Made by a program: the position numbers and the translations under genes
Shown here: in pieces, positions 1-8,480 of the stretch
Numbering within the stretch: position 1 is the first letter of the stretch
How the letters are laid out: every line of letters begins with the position of its first letter
Notes under the pieces: model-generated
Database searches by the model: none
Told to the model about the DNA's origin: nothing
What the model saw: only the letters and a program-made list of their open reading frames with translations
Assembly: GCF_001274945.1 (NCBI RefSeq)
Contig: NZ_LILB01000001.1
Coordinates: 453,977-517,976, forward strand
Direction of reading: 5' to 3'
Origin: Viridibacillus arvi
Lineage (GTDB): Bacteria; Bacillota; Bacilli; Bacillales_A; Planococcaceae
DNA length: 64,000 nt

Positions 1-23
1 TGTTCAACTCGTACTTTTGCCAT
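1..23 (-). CDS. possible start of a gene running off the left edge
   Basis: On the minus strand an ATG lies at 23-21 and opens MAKVRVE before the window ends. A run of G (part of the dut terminator stem) sits about seven bases upstream and could act as a ribosome binding site. Only seven codons are visible, so neither the reality nor the product of this gene can be judged. Confidence 0.25.
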
Positions 24-69
24 AAAAAAACCCCCGTAAAAGTTAGAATGGTGTCTAACTTTTACGGGG
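24..69 (-). terminator. intrinsic terminator after dut
   Basis: A 16-bp inverted repeat (31-47 with 54-69) with a six-base loop is followed on the minus strand by seven T (24-30). It ends the nrd-dut transcript. Confidence 0.9.
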
Positions 70-131
70 CAGTTCAATGACCTTTTGTGCTTTTACTTTT
101 CTTGCTTTGGATTGTATGTTATATATTAATC

Positions 132-569
132 CTATTTGGTACCACTGGCTCCAAAGCCAGATGCTCCACGGACCGTTTGAGATAATTCATTTACTTCAAG
201 TAGTTGAATTGAAGGGACAAACTGGATAACCATTTGAGCAATACGCATTGATTTTTCTACTATAAATGTTTCTTTACCATGATTGATTAAAATAACACCG
301 ATTTCTCCTCGGTAGCCTTCATCAATTGTGCCTGGACTATTAAGAACAGTTACACTATGTTTTAATGCTAATCCACTTCTCGGACGAATTTGAGCTTCCG
401 TTCCTTGTGGTAATTCAATTTGCAAACCTGTTTTAATTAGTTTGGCTTCTCCTGCTGGAATTTCTACTGCTTCAATTGAGTAAAGATCCATTCCTGCATC
501 ACCAGGATTGGCTTGCATTGGAAGCAATGCATCAGTGTGTATTCTTTTGATTTTTACGTCTAAATTCAT
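132..569 (-). CDS. dut: dUTP diphosphatase (dUTPase)
   Basis: Trimeric all-beta dUTPase that hydrolyses dUTP to dUMP and pyrophosphate, keeping uracil out of DNA and feeding thymidylate synthesis. All five family motifs are visible in 145 residues: DAGMDL (24-29), RPRSG (62-66), the region around [11 protein letters not shown] (80-90) with the catalytic Asp83, RIAQMV (109-114) and the glycine-rich C-terminal arm [10 protein letters not shown] (134-143). It lies 12 bases after nrdF on the same strand and before a strong terminator, so it is the last gene of the B12-riboswitch-controlled ribonucleotide reductase operon. That placement makes sense, because reductase output creates dUDP/dUTP. The length is normal for bacterial dUTPases. 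Confidence 0.95.
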   Translation of the reverse strand: MNLDVKIKRIHTDALLPMQANPGDAGMDLYSIEAVEIPAGEAKLIKTGLQIELPQGTEAQIRPRSGLALKHSVTVLNSPGTIDEGYRGEIGVILINHGKETFIVEKSMRIAQMVIQFVPSIQLLEVNELSQTVRGASGFGASGTK

Positions 570-581
570 TATTATTCATCC

Positions 582-1550
582 TTAACGATTAAAATTAAAT
601 GTGTCATCTGTAATAGGTGCTACTTTTGCTTTTGCATAGGTAGAACCCTTTTGTGAAAAGAAGTCATATGTGGAGCCTTCATTACGAATACCATTCATAA
701 CAATTGGATTAACTTCTTCTTCTGGGAACATTGATTCAAATCCGACATTCATTAACGCTTTATTGGCGTTATAGCGTACATATGCTTTTACCTCAGGAGA
801 TAAACCTGTTTCAGCATAGACATCATCGGTATAATTCATTTCATTTTGATATAAATCTAGTAATAATTCATATCCCCATAATTTTAACTCTTCTTGTTTT
901 TCTTTTGAAAACTGCTTATATAAATTTTGAGCAAAGAATCCAACTGCCACACCATGAATAGATTCGTCGCGTAAAATAAGCGAAATGATTTCTGCACTAT
1001 TTCTCAAGAAACCTTGTCCACCTAAATACAATGGGTAGAAAAAGCCAGAGTAAAATAGGAAAGATTCGAGCATTACGGACGAGAACATAGCTTTCCATAA
1101 ACTCTCTGAATCTCCTTCTTCAATACTGTTATAAATATCCCCAATTTTATTTGCCTTATATTGTAGATATTCATTTTTCTTTACCCATTCAAATAGCTCA
1201 TCTATTTCTTCGTTCGTACAAAGCGTTGTGAATATATAAGAATAGGATTTGGCATGTATCGCCTCAAAAGCATCAAAAACGGTTAGAACAGCCTTTTCTT
1301 GTAAATCAGTTGTATAAGCAGCAACACGATTCATCCCGATATTTGTCTGAACTGTATCGAGTAACGTTAATCCTGCAAATACTTTTTTATAAGTATCCTG
1401 ATGCTCAAAACTTTGCCACTGTTTGACATCTTTACTTACTGCTATTTCTTCAGGAAACCAGATTTGCTTCCATTGCTGGTCCCAAAATACTTGTGCAAGT
1501 TCACTCGTTGGCTTATTCCAATTGACCGCCTCGTAGATTAAATTTGACAT
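582..1550 (-). CDS. nrdF: class Ib ribonucleotide reductase, beta subunit NrdF
   Basis: Small subunit of the class Ib (Mn or Fe, tyrosyl radical) ribonucleoside-diphosphate reductase. Numbered from the ATG at 1550, the metal ligands Asp65, Glu96, His99, Glu162, Glu196 and His199 and the radical Tyr103 (in EAIHAKSY) are all present, with the family spacing. The frame can be extended to a GTG at 1559, but that codon abuts the AGAGGAG ribosome binding site (1560-1566). The ATG at 1550 sits nine bases from it and gives MSNLIYEAV and 322 residues, the usual length. The gene overlaps the end of nrdE by 13 bases, indicating translational coupling of the two subunits. Confidence 0.97.
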   Translation of the reverse strand: MSNLIYEAVNWNKPTSELAQVFWDQQWKQIWFPEEIAVSKDVKQWQSFEHQDTYKKVFAGLTLLDTVQTNIGMNRVAAYTTDLQEKAVLTVFDAFEAIHAKSYSYIFTTLCTNEEIDELFEWVKKNEYLQYKANKIGDIYNSIEEGDSESLWKAMFSSVMLESFLFYSGFFYPLYLGGQGFLRNSAEIISLILRDESIHGVAVGFFAQNLYKQFSKEKQEELKLWGYELLLDLYQNEMNYTDDVYAETGLSPEVKAYVRYNANKALMNVGFESMFPEEEVNPIVMNGIRNEGSTYDFFSQKGSTYAKAKVAPITDDTFNFNR

Positions 1551-3631
1551 GCTACACACTCCTCTAAGCTTTGTAATCGTTGACGAACATAGTAAACGGA
1601 CTTAATCCCTTTTGTCCATGCATAAATGTAAATTTTCGCTAATTGTTCTGTTGTCCAATTGTCAGTTACATAAAGCGTCATCGAAATACCTTGGTCTACG
1701 TGTTTTTGAGAAGCTGCGTATAAGTCGATTAGGTCATATGGATTAACATCGTATGCTTCTACATATAAATGACTATTTTCATTTGTTAAATGTGGCATTG
1801 GATAAATTGTTCGGCTATCCGCATAATCACGTACCTCTACACGCTCTGTACTTGGAGAAATTGAAGCCGTACAACTACGAATATATGAAATACTACCAGT
1901 TGGAGCAATGGCTAAGCGATATGAATGGAATAAACCGTATTGCATGACATCTTGCTTTAACGTTTCCCACATCTTTGTCGTAATAATTGGTACATTTCCA
2001 AGTGCTTTTAACACAGCAGGTGATACTTCTTCTTCGATTTTATTTACATATTGATCGAAATAGATACCTGAAGCGTAATCACTATCCTCAAATCGGTAGA
2101 ATGATTCGCCATTTTCTTTGGCAATCTCCATCGATGATTTAAGAGAATAATAGTTCATCGCTTCCATAAAGCAATCCATAAAATCTACAGATTCCTTCGA
2201 GCCATACATAATTCCCTCGGTAACAAGATGGCCATGTAGATTCATGCAACCAAGCCCTACTGAATGCATTAATTTATTTGCTTTTGCAACAGAAGGTACA
2301 TTCTTTATGTGAGTCATTTGAGACACATTCGTTAATAGGTGCATAGCTGTATCAACTAACTTTTCAAAATCCTTTACTTTACTCGCTGCATGGATATCAA
2401 TTGAACCTAAGTTACAAGATACATCTAGACCGTATTCATTTGGTTTATCTTGGTCAGTTATAATACTTGTTTCCTGTACTTGTAAAATTTCTGTACATAA
2501 GTTTGACATTTTCACTCGACCGATATTTTTGAGTGGATGCACTTTATTAACATTATCATCAAAAATTTCAAACGGATAACCAGATTCAAATTGCGCTTTT
2601 TTTACTTCTGTATAAAGTTTACGCGCATTCAAACGTTTAATTTTACGTATATTTGGATTATCTAGTAACTCATAGTACATTTCTGTAATTGAAATCTCAG
2701 ACATACGTTTACCATATTCTTTAAAAATATCGTACGGACTAAACAATACAATGTCTTTATCACGTTTCATAAGTTCAAAGAAAATACTTGGAATAATAAT
2801 GCCTGTTGATAGAGTTGCTAGACGAATTTTATCATCCGCATTCGGTTTTTTTGATGAAATGAAATTTTCAATGTCTGCATGGAAAACATTTAGATAGACA
2901 ACTCCCGAACCATTTCGTTGCCCAAGCTGATTCGAATAACTGAATGAATTTTCTAGTAGTTTGGCTACTGGAATTACACCGCTTGCACGATTTAAAATCT
3001 CTTTAATTGGATCCCCTAATGGACGTAAATCCGTTAAGTTCACCCCAACTCCACCACCTAGGCGTGAAAGTTCTAAACAATAACCAATATTTTCAGAAAT
3101 ACTATTCATGGAGTCATCCATTGATAATTTAAAACAGCTGACTAATTCGCCACGTGCTTTCTTCCCACTATTTAATGCTGTTGGCGTTGCAGGTTGATAT
3201 GCTTCCATCATAGCTTCGACGGAACGTTCTGCTAGGACAGTGTCACCTTGTGCTAAATACAATGCAATAATAACAATGCGGTCCTCATATTTTTCTAAAA
3301 TTTCTTCCCCGTCACGACTTTTCATTGCATAGCTATCGTAAAACTTGCTTGCACTCATGAAGGACGGGAAACGGAAATTATAATCGTATGCTTTTTTGTA
3401 CAGCTGTTTAATAAATTCCATATCATACATATCGATAAATTCTTTCTCATAGTAACCTTCATCGACTAAGTAACGAATCTTTTCTTCGATATCAATAAAG
3501 TAACGTAAACGCACATTTACATATTCTAAAAAGTAACGGCGTGTTGCTTCACGATCTTTTTCTAACTCTAATTGACCTGTTGTGCTATAACTATTCAGTA
3601 CATCATTATTAAGCTTTAAATATGTTTTCAT
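1538..3631 (-). CDS. nrdE: class Ib ribonucleotide reductase, alpha subunit NrdE
   Basis: Catalytic large subunit, 697 residues, reducing NDPs to dNDPs. Visible active-site elements are the redox cysteines Cys166 (SCFKLS) and Cys406 (CNLGS), the NLCTE motif with Asn377, thiyl-radical Cys379 and Glu381, a Tyr-Tyr pair for radical transfer near the C-terminus (KSVYYVR), and the flexible C-terminal ECVAC pair reduced by the NrdH redoxin. The N-terminus is short and lacks an ATP-cone, as expected for class Ib. There is no intein or intron insertion, although these genes are common hosts for them. It overlaps nrdI by four bases (ATGA). Confidence 0.98.
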   Translation of the reverse strand: MKTYLKLNNDVLNSYSTTGQLELEKDREATRRYFLEYVNVRLRYFIDIEEKIRYLVDEGYYEKEFIDMYDMEFIKQLYKKAYDYNFRFPSFMSASKFYDSYAMKSRDGEEILEKYEDRIVIIALYLAQGDTVLAERSVEAMMEAYQPATPTALNSGKKARGELVSCFKLSMDDSMNSISENIGYCLELSRLGGGVGVNLTDLRPLGDPIKEILNRASGVIPVAKLLENSFSYSNQLGQRNGSGVVYLNVFHADIENFISSKKPNADDKIRLATLSTGIIIPSIFFELMKRDKDIVLFSPYDIFKEYGKRMSEISITEMYYELLDNPNIRKIKRLNARKLYTEVKKAQFESGYPFEIFDDNVNKVHPLKNIGRVKMSNLCTEILQVQETSIITDQDKPNEYGLDVSCNLGSIDIHAASKVKDFEKLVDTAMHLLTNVSQMTHIKNVPSVAKANKLMHSVGLGCMNLHGHLVTEGIMYGSKESVDFMDCFMEAMNYYSLKSSMEIAKENGESFYRFEDSDYASGIYFDQYVNKIEEEVSPAVLKALGNVPIITTKMWETLKQDVMQYGLFHSYRLAIAPTGSISYIRSCTASISPSTERVEVRDYADSRTIYPMPHLTNENSHLYVEAYDVNPYDLIDLYAASQKHVDQGISMTLYVTDNWTTEQLAKIYIYAWTKGIKSVYYVRQRLQSLEECVACQI

Positions 3632-3987
3632 CCCATCACCCTCGTTTCATAAAACGTTTGTATTGCTTCATAATCAGCTTGATATCCCCTTAAGTCTAAT
3701 TTACGCACTAAGGGAACGTGATAAGTTGCTGCGATTTTCTCACCAGCACCTCCAAATACCGCATGTCCGAAGTTACTATTGCCACTGACGACTACTCCCT
3801 TACACAATTCCTTGTTTTCTTCTAAAAAACGAGTCACTTTTACAGGGATATCACCTAAACCGTCAGTATATGTAATTAATAGATAAGGCTCACTCAATAA
3901 TAATCCCTCAGAGATTTCAATTGATTCTACCTTTAGTTTGGAGACTATATTTCGGACATTGCCAGTACGACTTGCATAAACAATCAT
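3628..3987 (-). CDS. nrdI: flavodoxin-like NrdI
   Basis: Flavodoxin-like protein of 119 residues that supplies the oxidant used to assemble the dimanganese-tyrosyl cofactor of NrdF. The phosphate-binding loop of FMN is seen at the N-terminus (YASRTGNVRNIV), and the later loop around GNSNFG is typical of NrdI. It overlaps nrdE downstream by four bases and nrdH upstream by four bases, so nrdH-nrdI-nrdE form a tightly coupled unit. The length and position are standard for Bacillales. Confidence 0.95.
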   Translation of the reverse strand: MIVYASRTGNVRNIVSKLKVESIEISEGLLLSEPYLLITYTDGLGDIPVKVTRFLEENKELCKGVVVSGNSNFGHAVFGGAGEKIAATYHVPLVRKLDLRGYQADYEAIQTFYETRVMG

Positions 3988-4208
3988 TGTGCAATCAGCT
4001 CAATTTGAGAAACAATCTCCGTTACATCTCCTATAAATGTTTCGTTATATTCAAGAACAGGCACGCTTAAAAAGCCTGCATCAATAATTGTTTGCTTTGC
4101 TTGTTCATCGTGATCAATGTTCACAATTTCTGGTTCAAGTCCTGCACGTTGTAGTTCAGATTTTACCCAAAGACATTTAGGACAGATTGTTTTCGTATAA
4201 AGTTTCAT
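3984..4208 (-). CDS. nrdH: NrdH-type glutaredoxin-like protein
   Basis: Small thioredoxin-fold redoxin of 74 residues, the likely electron donor to NrdE. The redox motif is CPKC near residue 9-12, followed by the cis-proline region SVPVLEY and the end motif FIGD. The frame reaches back to 4226, but the start chosen is the ATG at 4208, with AAGAGGT about six bases upstream. The earlier ATG lies just behind the terminator and has no ribosome binding site. Typical NrdH proteins carry CVQC or CMQC, so CPKC is a variant. The symbol rests on both the fold and the position as first gene of the nrd operon. Confidence 0.88.
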   Translation of the reverse strand: MKLYTKTICPKCLWVKSELQRAGLEPEIVNIDHDEQAKQTIIDAGFLSVPVLEYNETFIGDVTEIVSQIELIAQ

Positions 4209-4231
4209 ATATATACCTCTTTTCATTATAT

Positions 4232-4260
4232 AAAAAGGCTATCTCTAAGAGAGACAGCCT
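4232..4260 (-). terminator. riboswitch-linked intrinsic terminator before nrdH
   Basis: An 11-bp stem (AGGCTGTCTCT paired with AGAGATAGCCT, one G-T pair) is followed on the minus strand by TTTTTAT. It lies between the cobalamin riboswitch and nrdH, so it should be the expression platform. B12 binding would favour this hairpin and stop transcription before the nrd genes. Confidence 0.8.
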
Positions 4261-4336
4261 AAGATGGGAACGTTAAAAATATCTAAGAATGATTACGTTC
4301 CCACTTCTTATTCCCCGAAGAAATGATTGATTTGTT

Positions 4337-4487
4337 TTATATAGGCAGGTCTCCTGGCTTTGCTTCATTCTCTGATTCCCTTCCCATGCGAACGCACAGT
4401 GGCTTTAATCATCGTCAGCTTAACAGTTGCGGGGACAGCGTCGGTATTGCACCGAACTTCCCTTTTAAACTACATATAGTAGTACCT
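4337..4487 (-). promoter_or_regulatory. cobalamin (AdoCbl) riboswitch
   Basis: Read on the minus strand, the core elements of the cobalamin riboswitch appear in order: GGGAAG, GGTGCAATACCG, GCTGTCCCCGCAACTGT, GCCACTG, GGGAAGGG and the B12 box GCCAGGAGACCTGCC (4344-4358). A terminator hairpin follows at 4232-4260, then nrdH. Known logic: the riboswitch represses genes when adenosylcobalamin is plentiful. Inference: the cell also owns a B12-dependent class II reductase, which takes over when B12 is available. Confidence 0.95.
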
Positions 4488-4700
4488 TAATAAAACGAAC
4501 ACAATATATTGTTATTCAACAGAACTAAGTGTACCATTCTTCAAATAAAAAGTAAATCTAGAATTGGGAATTTCTCAAAGTGAGATTATTCAATATTATC
4601 AGCTGAACAATTCGTCCTTATATTAGATATTCTAAGCAATAAACTGTTAATTCGTTGTTCTTATGTGAATACTTTTACACTCTAACTTTATTTTTTATTA

Positions 4701-4985
4701 CTACTTACTAAGTGTTTTAAAATAAGGCTTAATATATTTTTTTATCAATATAATAATAAAAGCACATAATATGGTAATACCTATAAACCAGATGCCTAAA
4801 AAGACTAGTGGGGAACCATAACCTATAAAAGCGAATACCACATTCGTTTGAACAACAGGGTCGTATTCGTTTGTTATATTAGACTTGTAAAATTTTGCTT
4901 TAATATATCCCCATCCAAAGGTATAGCTGAAAAATATTATATGTATTAACAATGAACAAAAAAATGCTTGTATAATTGTCTTCAT
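4701..4985 (-). CDS. small membrane protein, unknown function
   Basis: Protein of 94 residues with two strongly hydrophobic segments, one at the N-terminus (about 5-25) and one at about 60-83, joined by a polar loop (KSNITNEYDPVVQT). The C-terminus is basic (KKYIKPYFK). I do not recognise a family. It stands alone on the minus strand between the aminoglycoside-phosphotransferase-like gene and the B12 riboswitch, with no obvious terminator. A function cannot be inferred from the sequence. Confidence 0.6.
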   Translation of the reverse strand: MKTIIQAFFCSLLIHIIFFSYTFGWGYIKAKFYKSNITNEYDPVVQTNVVFAFIGYGSPLVFLGIWFIGITILCAFIIILIKKYIKPYFKTLSK

Positions 4986-5030
4986 TACATCCCTACTTCT
5001 ATTCGATTGATACTTAGGAAGGAAAGAAAT

Positions 5031-5921
5031 TTAACGGTTTTTCTCTCTTTCGTAATCGTCTACGATGATATTAATAACATTATATGACTCTTCTGATATA
5101 GCTTTGTTAGAATTATCATGGCCATTATATGTTATTAAAGCCTTCCAGAGAGCCCAACCTCTTGCTCTATTCCACGTTTCTTTATCCATATTCAATGCAT
5201 TTTTGAATGTCTTTCTACTCTTTTCATCAAAAAATGTCCAAGCCATTGCAGCATCACAAGCAGGATCTCCCACACCTAATATTCCAAAATCAATGACTGC
5301 GCAAAGCTTCCCGTCTTTAACTAATAAATTACCTGGCGCTACATCACCATGAACCCAAACTGCTTTTAAATTCCATTTAGTAGCCAAGGCCAGATTCCAA
5401 ATCTCTATTAACAAGTGTTCATCAAAAACATCTTTATTACGCTCAATAGCATCTCTAGATTCTTCATCGTAAACAGCTAAAGATCCACCTCTATAAAAAT
5501 TATGCTCGCCAGCTATAGGGCCTTTACTAGCATCAATCGATTGTAATTCAATTAAAAATGCTCCTAAGTCCTTTGCCAATTGATTATTGTCATGAATGTT
5601 TTTGTGAGTCAGTGACTCTCCCTCTATCCACTCATTGATAGACCATGGCCAAGGATATTCTTCACTAGGATTACCTTTAGCTAATGGTGTAGAAATTGGT
5701 AAAGAAAGATCTTTGCTTAAGATGGGTAGCCATTTTTGTTCTTTCTCCACTTGAGGAACATAGCTGGCCGCACTTGGCAACCTTACACTCATATGTTCAC
5801 CTAAATGAAAAGTTCTATTGTCATGCCCACTAAATTTTACAGGTTTTATTGCTAGATTAGACCATTTGGAGAATTGTTCATTTATTAATTTTGCAACTAA
5901 ATTCACGTTAATATTTTTCAT
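5031..5921 (-). CDS. aminoglycoside phosphotransferase-family kinase
   Basis: Protein-kinase-like small-molecule kinase (APH/choline kinase superfamily) of about 296 residues. The catalytic loop WVHGDVAPGNLL (Asp as base, Asn for metal) and the DFG-like metal motif AVIDFGILGVGDPACD are intact, so the fold should be active. The frame opens with a TTG at 5936, but the ATG at 5921 has GGAGAGG six bases upstream and is the better start. It begins about 18 bases after the end of the preceding gene and is probably co-transcribed with it. The substrate is unknown; the subfamily is common in Bacillales chromosomes, and the match is not specific enough to call antibiotic resistance. Confidence 0.85.
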   Translation of the reverse strand: MKNINVNLVAKLINEQFSKWSNLAIKPVKFSGHDNRTFHLGEHMSVRLPSAASYVPQVEKEQKWLPILSKDLSLPISTPLAKGNPSEEYPWPWSINEWIEGESLTHKNIHDNNQLAKDLGAFLIELQSIDASKGPIAGEHNFYRGGSLAVYDEESRDAIERNKDVFDEHLLIEIWNLALATKWNLKAVWVHGDVAPGNLLVKDGKLCAVIDFGILGVGDPACDAAMAWTFFDEKSRKTFKNALNMDKETWNRARGWALWKALITYNGHDNSNKAISEESYNVINIIVDDYEREKNR

Positions 5922-5939
5922 TAAATACCTCTCCAAATG

Positions 5940-6569
5940 TTATTCAGAATAAGTTTGTTCAAACATTCTAAGTTTGTTTGACAATTCTTTTCCTTCTCCT
6001 TCAAGCCCTAGTTGTCTTTGTAAATGGTTTGGAAGTATACAAGTCAAATTTTTAACAATTTTAACAGTTATCTCTTCTTGATTTGTGTAACATGTAATTT
6101 CTTCACCTATCATTGCCAAATCAAATGGTGAATTGGCGAAAATGGTTTCTGCTAATCGCGTATATATCTCATCAATTTTATTCAACCATGGGTTTAACTC
6201 ATATGTAAGGGGATATTTATATGGAAATAACTTTTCAAATGACGCTTGTGGTATAGCGATGTCTAACCAATCTGACTCATTCTCTATTCTTGTAACAAAA
6301 ATAACACAAGGTAACTCAATACCATTTGAAAGAGATAATGTTCCGTAAAATTGGCTATTACTTTGATTTTCTATATGTACAGGTAAAGATATTGATTGGT
6401 TTGGGTAATCCCCTTTTTCTTTCCATAGACCTTTAACTAATGCATTTTTACATAATGCTTCGAGAGCTATATTGAGCCTTTTACTATCCCCTGAAGGAAA
6501 ATATTCCATCGAAAGCTCATAAAAACCACCAATCCAAGTTTCAGGGTTATTGTAGTAATCATACTCCAC
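5940..6569 (-). CDS. hypothetical protein, 209 residues
   Basis: Soluble, acidic protein with no signal peptide or membrane segment and no motif I recognise. The N-terminus (MEYDYYNNPETWIGGFYEL) and a mid region rich in aromatic residues suggest a globular domain with an internal beta-rich part. It is followed after about 18 bases by the phosphotransferase-like kinase on the same strand, so the two probably share a transcript. I have seen similar lone hypothetical proteins in Bacillus genomes but cannot name a family. Confidence 0.6.
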   Translation of the reverse strand: MEYDYYNNPETWIGGFYELSMEYFPSGDSKRLNIALEALCKNALVKGLWKEKGDYPNQSISLPVHIENQSNSQFYGTLSLSNGIELPCVIFVTRIENESDWLDIAIPQASFEKLFPYKYPLTYELNPWLNKIDEIYTRLAETIFANSPFDLAMIGEEITCYTNQEEITVKIVKNLTCILPNHLQRQLGLEGEGKELSNKLRMFEQTYSE

Positions 6570-6631
6570 TTTATTCTCAACTCCATTTAGATCTTCTCCT
6601 CCATTATATCATGATGCCTTCATCCAAATGG

Positions 6632-7198
6632 CTACTTTTCTAGCAAATAGCTTTTATATGATTGGTAGAAGGAAGTATATAAATCGAAGTTAGATATAAA
6701 CTCCCCTTGGATGTTTCTAAATTGTCTAGTTAAAATACTCCTAGAATTATTTTGAGAATTTTGCAAATATCGAATCCTTTCTTCAAGATCTAAGCAACTT
6801 TTTATACTTGCTTTCAGATAATCCTTTGTTTCATGAGAATAGGTTTCTCGGAAAGCTAGTTCAAGTAATATCTCTCTTGTTTCTTTTACCTCCATTATGA
6901 TGGCTTCTAAGTCATTCATTTTCAACTTTACAGGCTTTTTACTTATTAACCATTCCTGTTCATACATTTGAAGAATATATTGTGTGCGTTCTGTAGTTAA
7001 ATTAAACTCAGGACTAAACTCATAGTTTTTCGCAAAATCATTTAATTCTTCCGTATATGCCTCAACAACAATATTATCAGCATCAAATGAAAGTGCCTTT
7101 TGAACGCTAAGAAAAGAATAAGGATAAAACCAATTTACACCTATTAGAAAAAGGATTGCCACACATACCCAAACATTAATTCTTGTTTTTTTCTGCAT
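6632..7198 (-). CDS. hypothetical membrane-anchored helical protein
   Basis: Protein of 188 residues with a single N-terminal membrane segment (about 8-28, after KKTR) and a long charged, predicted helical remainder with repeated Glu/Lys/Leu patterns. It is probably anchored with the C-terminal domain outside the cell. No catalytic motif is visible and I do not recognise the family. It is the first gene of a minus-strand run that continues with the 209-residue protein and the kinase, 62 bases apart, so a common transcript is possible. Confidence 0.6.
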   Translation of the reverse strand: MQKKTRINVWVCVAILFLIGVNWFYPYSFLSVQKALSFDADNIVVEAYTEELNDFAKNYEFSPEFNLTTERTQYILQMYEQEWLISKKPVKLKMNDLEAIIMEVKETREILLELAFRETYSHETKDYLKASIKSCLDLEERIRYLQNSQNNSRSILTRQFRNIQGEFISNFDLYTSFYQSYKSYLLEK

Positions 7199-7410
7199 AT
7201 AAACCTCTCTTTATAAATATTTTATTATCTTTAACAATAATTTCATAGTTAGAAAAATTATTCAATTATAATTTCAGAAGAGAGATTTTTAAAAGTGATA
7301 AATTGCACTATTAATTCCCGACTATACAAGTTCTGTTTATATATAAATGGAAATTAAAGGTTTTTATAAATTAGAAGAGAATATAATTATCAAATGAGGG
7401 AGGTGGAATA

Positions 7411-7860
7411 TTGGTGCTAAAAAAGAGTTTAATTATGATCTTTGTTATATTTACTATCTTAACAATCATTGGTTGTAATAAGAAGGATGTTTGGAAAGAA
7501 AGTTCTTTATTTGAGTCTGGTGGATATACGATGATTGGCGAAAAAGAAAAACTGGGCTTTATATACGATGATAGTGAAGTAGTTAAGTTTTATCCAGATA
7601 AAATTCAAAAGTATATGTGGCATTTTTGGGGAACAAAGGAAGAGCTAGAACGTCCATTAAAAGTATTAGCTACCCATGAAGATGGTGGTGATCCAATTGT
7701 ATTAATTGGGGGCAAAAATTCTGTAGAACCTCATAACGGTGCTGATATGAGTATGCCATCGAATATGTCGCTACCGGAAAGTGGTATGTGGAAAATGGAT
7801 GCTTATTTTGATGACAATTTGTTTGGTACTGTATATGTAAAGGTGCATGAAAAGAAATAG
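7411..7860 (+). CDS. putative lipoprotein, DUF4871-like
   Basis: Lipoprotein of 149 residues: lysine-rich N-terminus, hydrophobic stretch and lipobox LTIIGC at residues 17-22. The mature part contains TMIGEKEKLGFI, KYMWHFWG and a C-terminal segment LPESGMWKMDAY followed by LFGTVYV, which resembles the Bacillus DUF4871 lipoproteins as I remember them. A strong GGGAGG (about 7398-7403) precedes both a TTG at 7411 and a GTG at 7414, and either may be the start. It is a single-gene unit on the plus strand, divergent from the helical membrane protein and ended by a hairpin at 7899-7927. Function unknown. Confidence 0.7.
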   Translation: MVLKKSLIMIFVIFTILTIIGCNKKDVWKESSLFESGGYTMIGEKEKLGFIYDDSEVVKFYPDKIQKYMWHFWGTKEELERPLKVLATHEDGGDPIVLIGGKNSVEPHNGADMSMPSNMSLPESGMWKMDAYFDDNLFGTVYVKVHEKK

Positions 7861-7898
7861 ATGATTGGTACTTTATTATTGAATGCAGTTTGAATTTA

Positions 7899-7927
7899 AA
7901 AAAGCATTTCAACAGAAATGCTTTTTT
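7899..7927. terminator. bidirectional terminator
   Basis: AAAAAGCATTTC, a four-base loop, then GAAATGCTTTTTTT. It has runs of A before and T after the stem and so can serve the lipoprotein gene (plus strand) and the NTF2-like gene (minus strand), which converge here. Confidence 0.85.
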
Positions 7928-7953
7928 TAATACCTTCATTCACACTTACATAG

Positions 7954-8388
7954 TTATTCAGTCATTACAGTAGTTCTATTAATAGACAAACCTTTCAATT
8001 GTTCAACGGGTACACCAGTTTCAGTATAACTTCTAACATGTTTCCAACGATTGTTTTTAAAGCGGAAAGTTTCAAAAAACAAATTAGCTGGTAGCGGACT
8101 TCGACCTTCGAGTAAAATCGTTGCTGAAAGTATTGCCATGCATTCATCTTTACCTAAAGGAACTATGCCTATTTCTCTTACATCCCATTTTGCTTCCTTA
8201 CTTTTCACAAAATTAAACCCTTGAGCCCAACCTTCTAACGATTCACTATAACCATAATCAGCTATCCCATTTTGAGTAACCTCTCGTGCTTGATAGTCTT
8301 TGGAAATAAGTGCTTTCATCTCTTCAAATGAACATGTTCTCCAGATTTCTAAATAGCTATCTAAAAACTGTCTAAATGTTTGGGGCAA
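7954..8388 (-). CDS. NTF2-like / SnoaL-like small protein
   Basis: Protein of 144 residues with the pattern of the NTF2-like cone fold: an N-terminal helical stretch (FRQFLDSYLEIWRTCSFEEM), a middle section with two strands (WDVREIGIVPL, CMAILSATILLEG) and a final strand pair (FFETFRFKNNRWKHVRSY). Proteins of this kind act as isomerases, dehydratases or binding modules; no catalytic residue can be assigned here. It is probably a single gene. GGAGGA lies about eight bases upstream of the ATG, and a bidirectional terminator follows. Confidence 0.6.
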   Translation of the reverse strand: MPQTFRQFLDSYLEIWRTCSFEEMKALISKDYQAREVTQNGIADYGYSESLEGWAQGFNFVKSKEAKWDVREIGIVPLGKDECMAILSATILLEGRSPLPANLFFETFRFKNNRWKHVRSYTETGVPVEQLKGLSINRTTVMTE

Positions 8389-8480
8389 AGTAATCCTCCT
8401 TACAGATTATAGTCTTCTTCAAGAATTCTATGAAAAAAGAAAAAATCCTTTTAAATATAGAGAATTAATTTTTACTTTTG

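Noticed and set aside
1538-3631. Intein or intron in nrdE
   Set aside because: The protein is 697 residues, normal for the family, and no splicing motifs interrupt the active site segments.
5031-5921. Antibiotic (aminoglycoside) resistance gene
   Set aside because: The phosphotransferase fold is clear, but the sequence is not recognisably one of the known resistance enzymes, and the family includes many kinases of other substrates.
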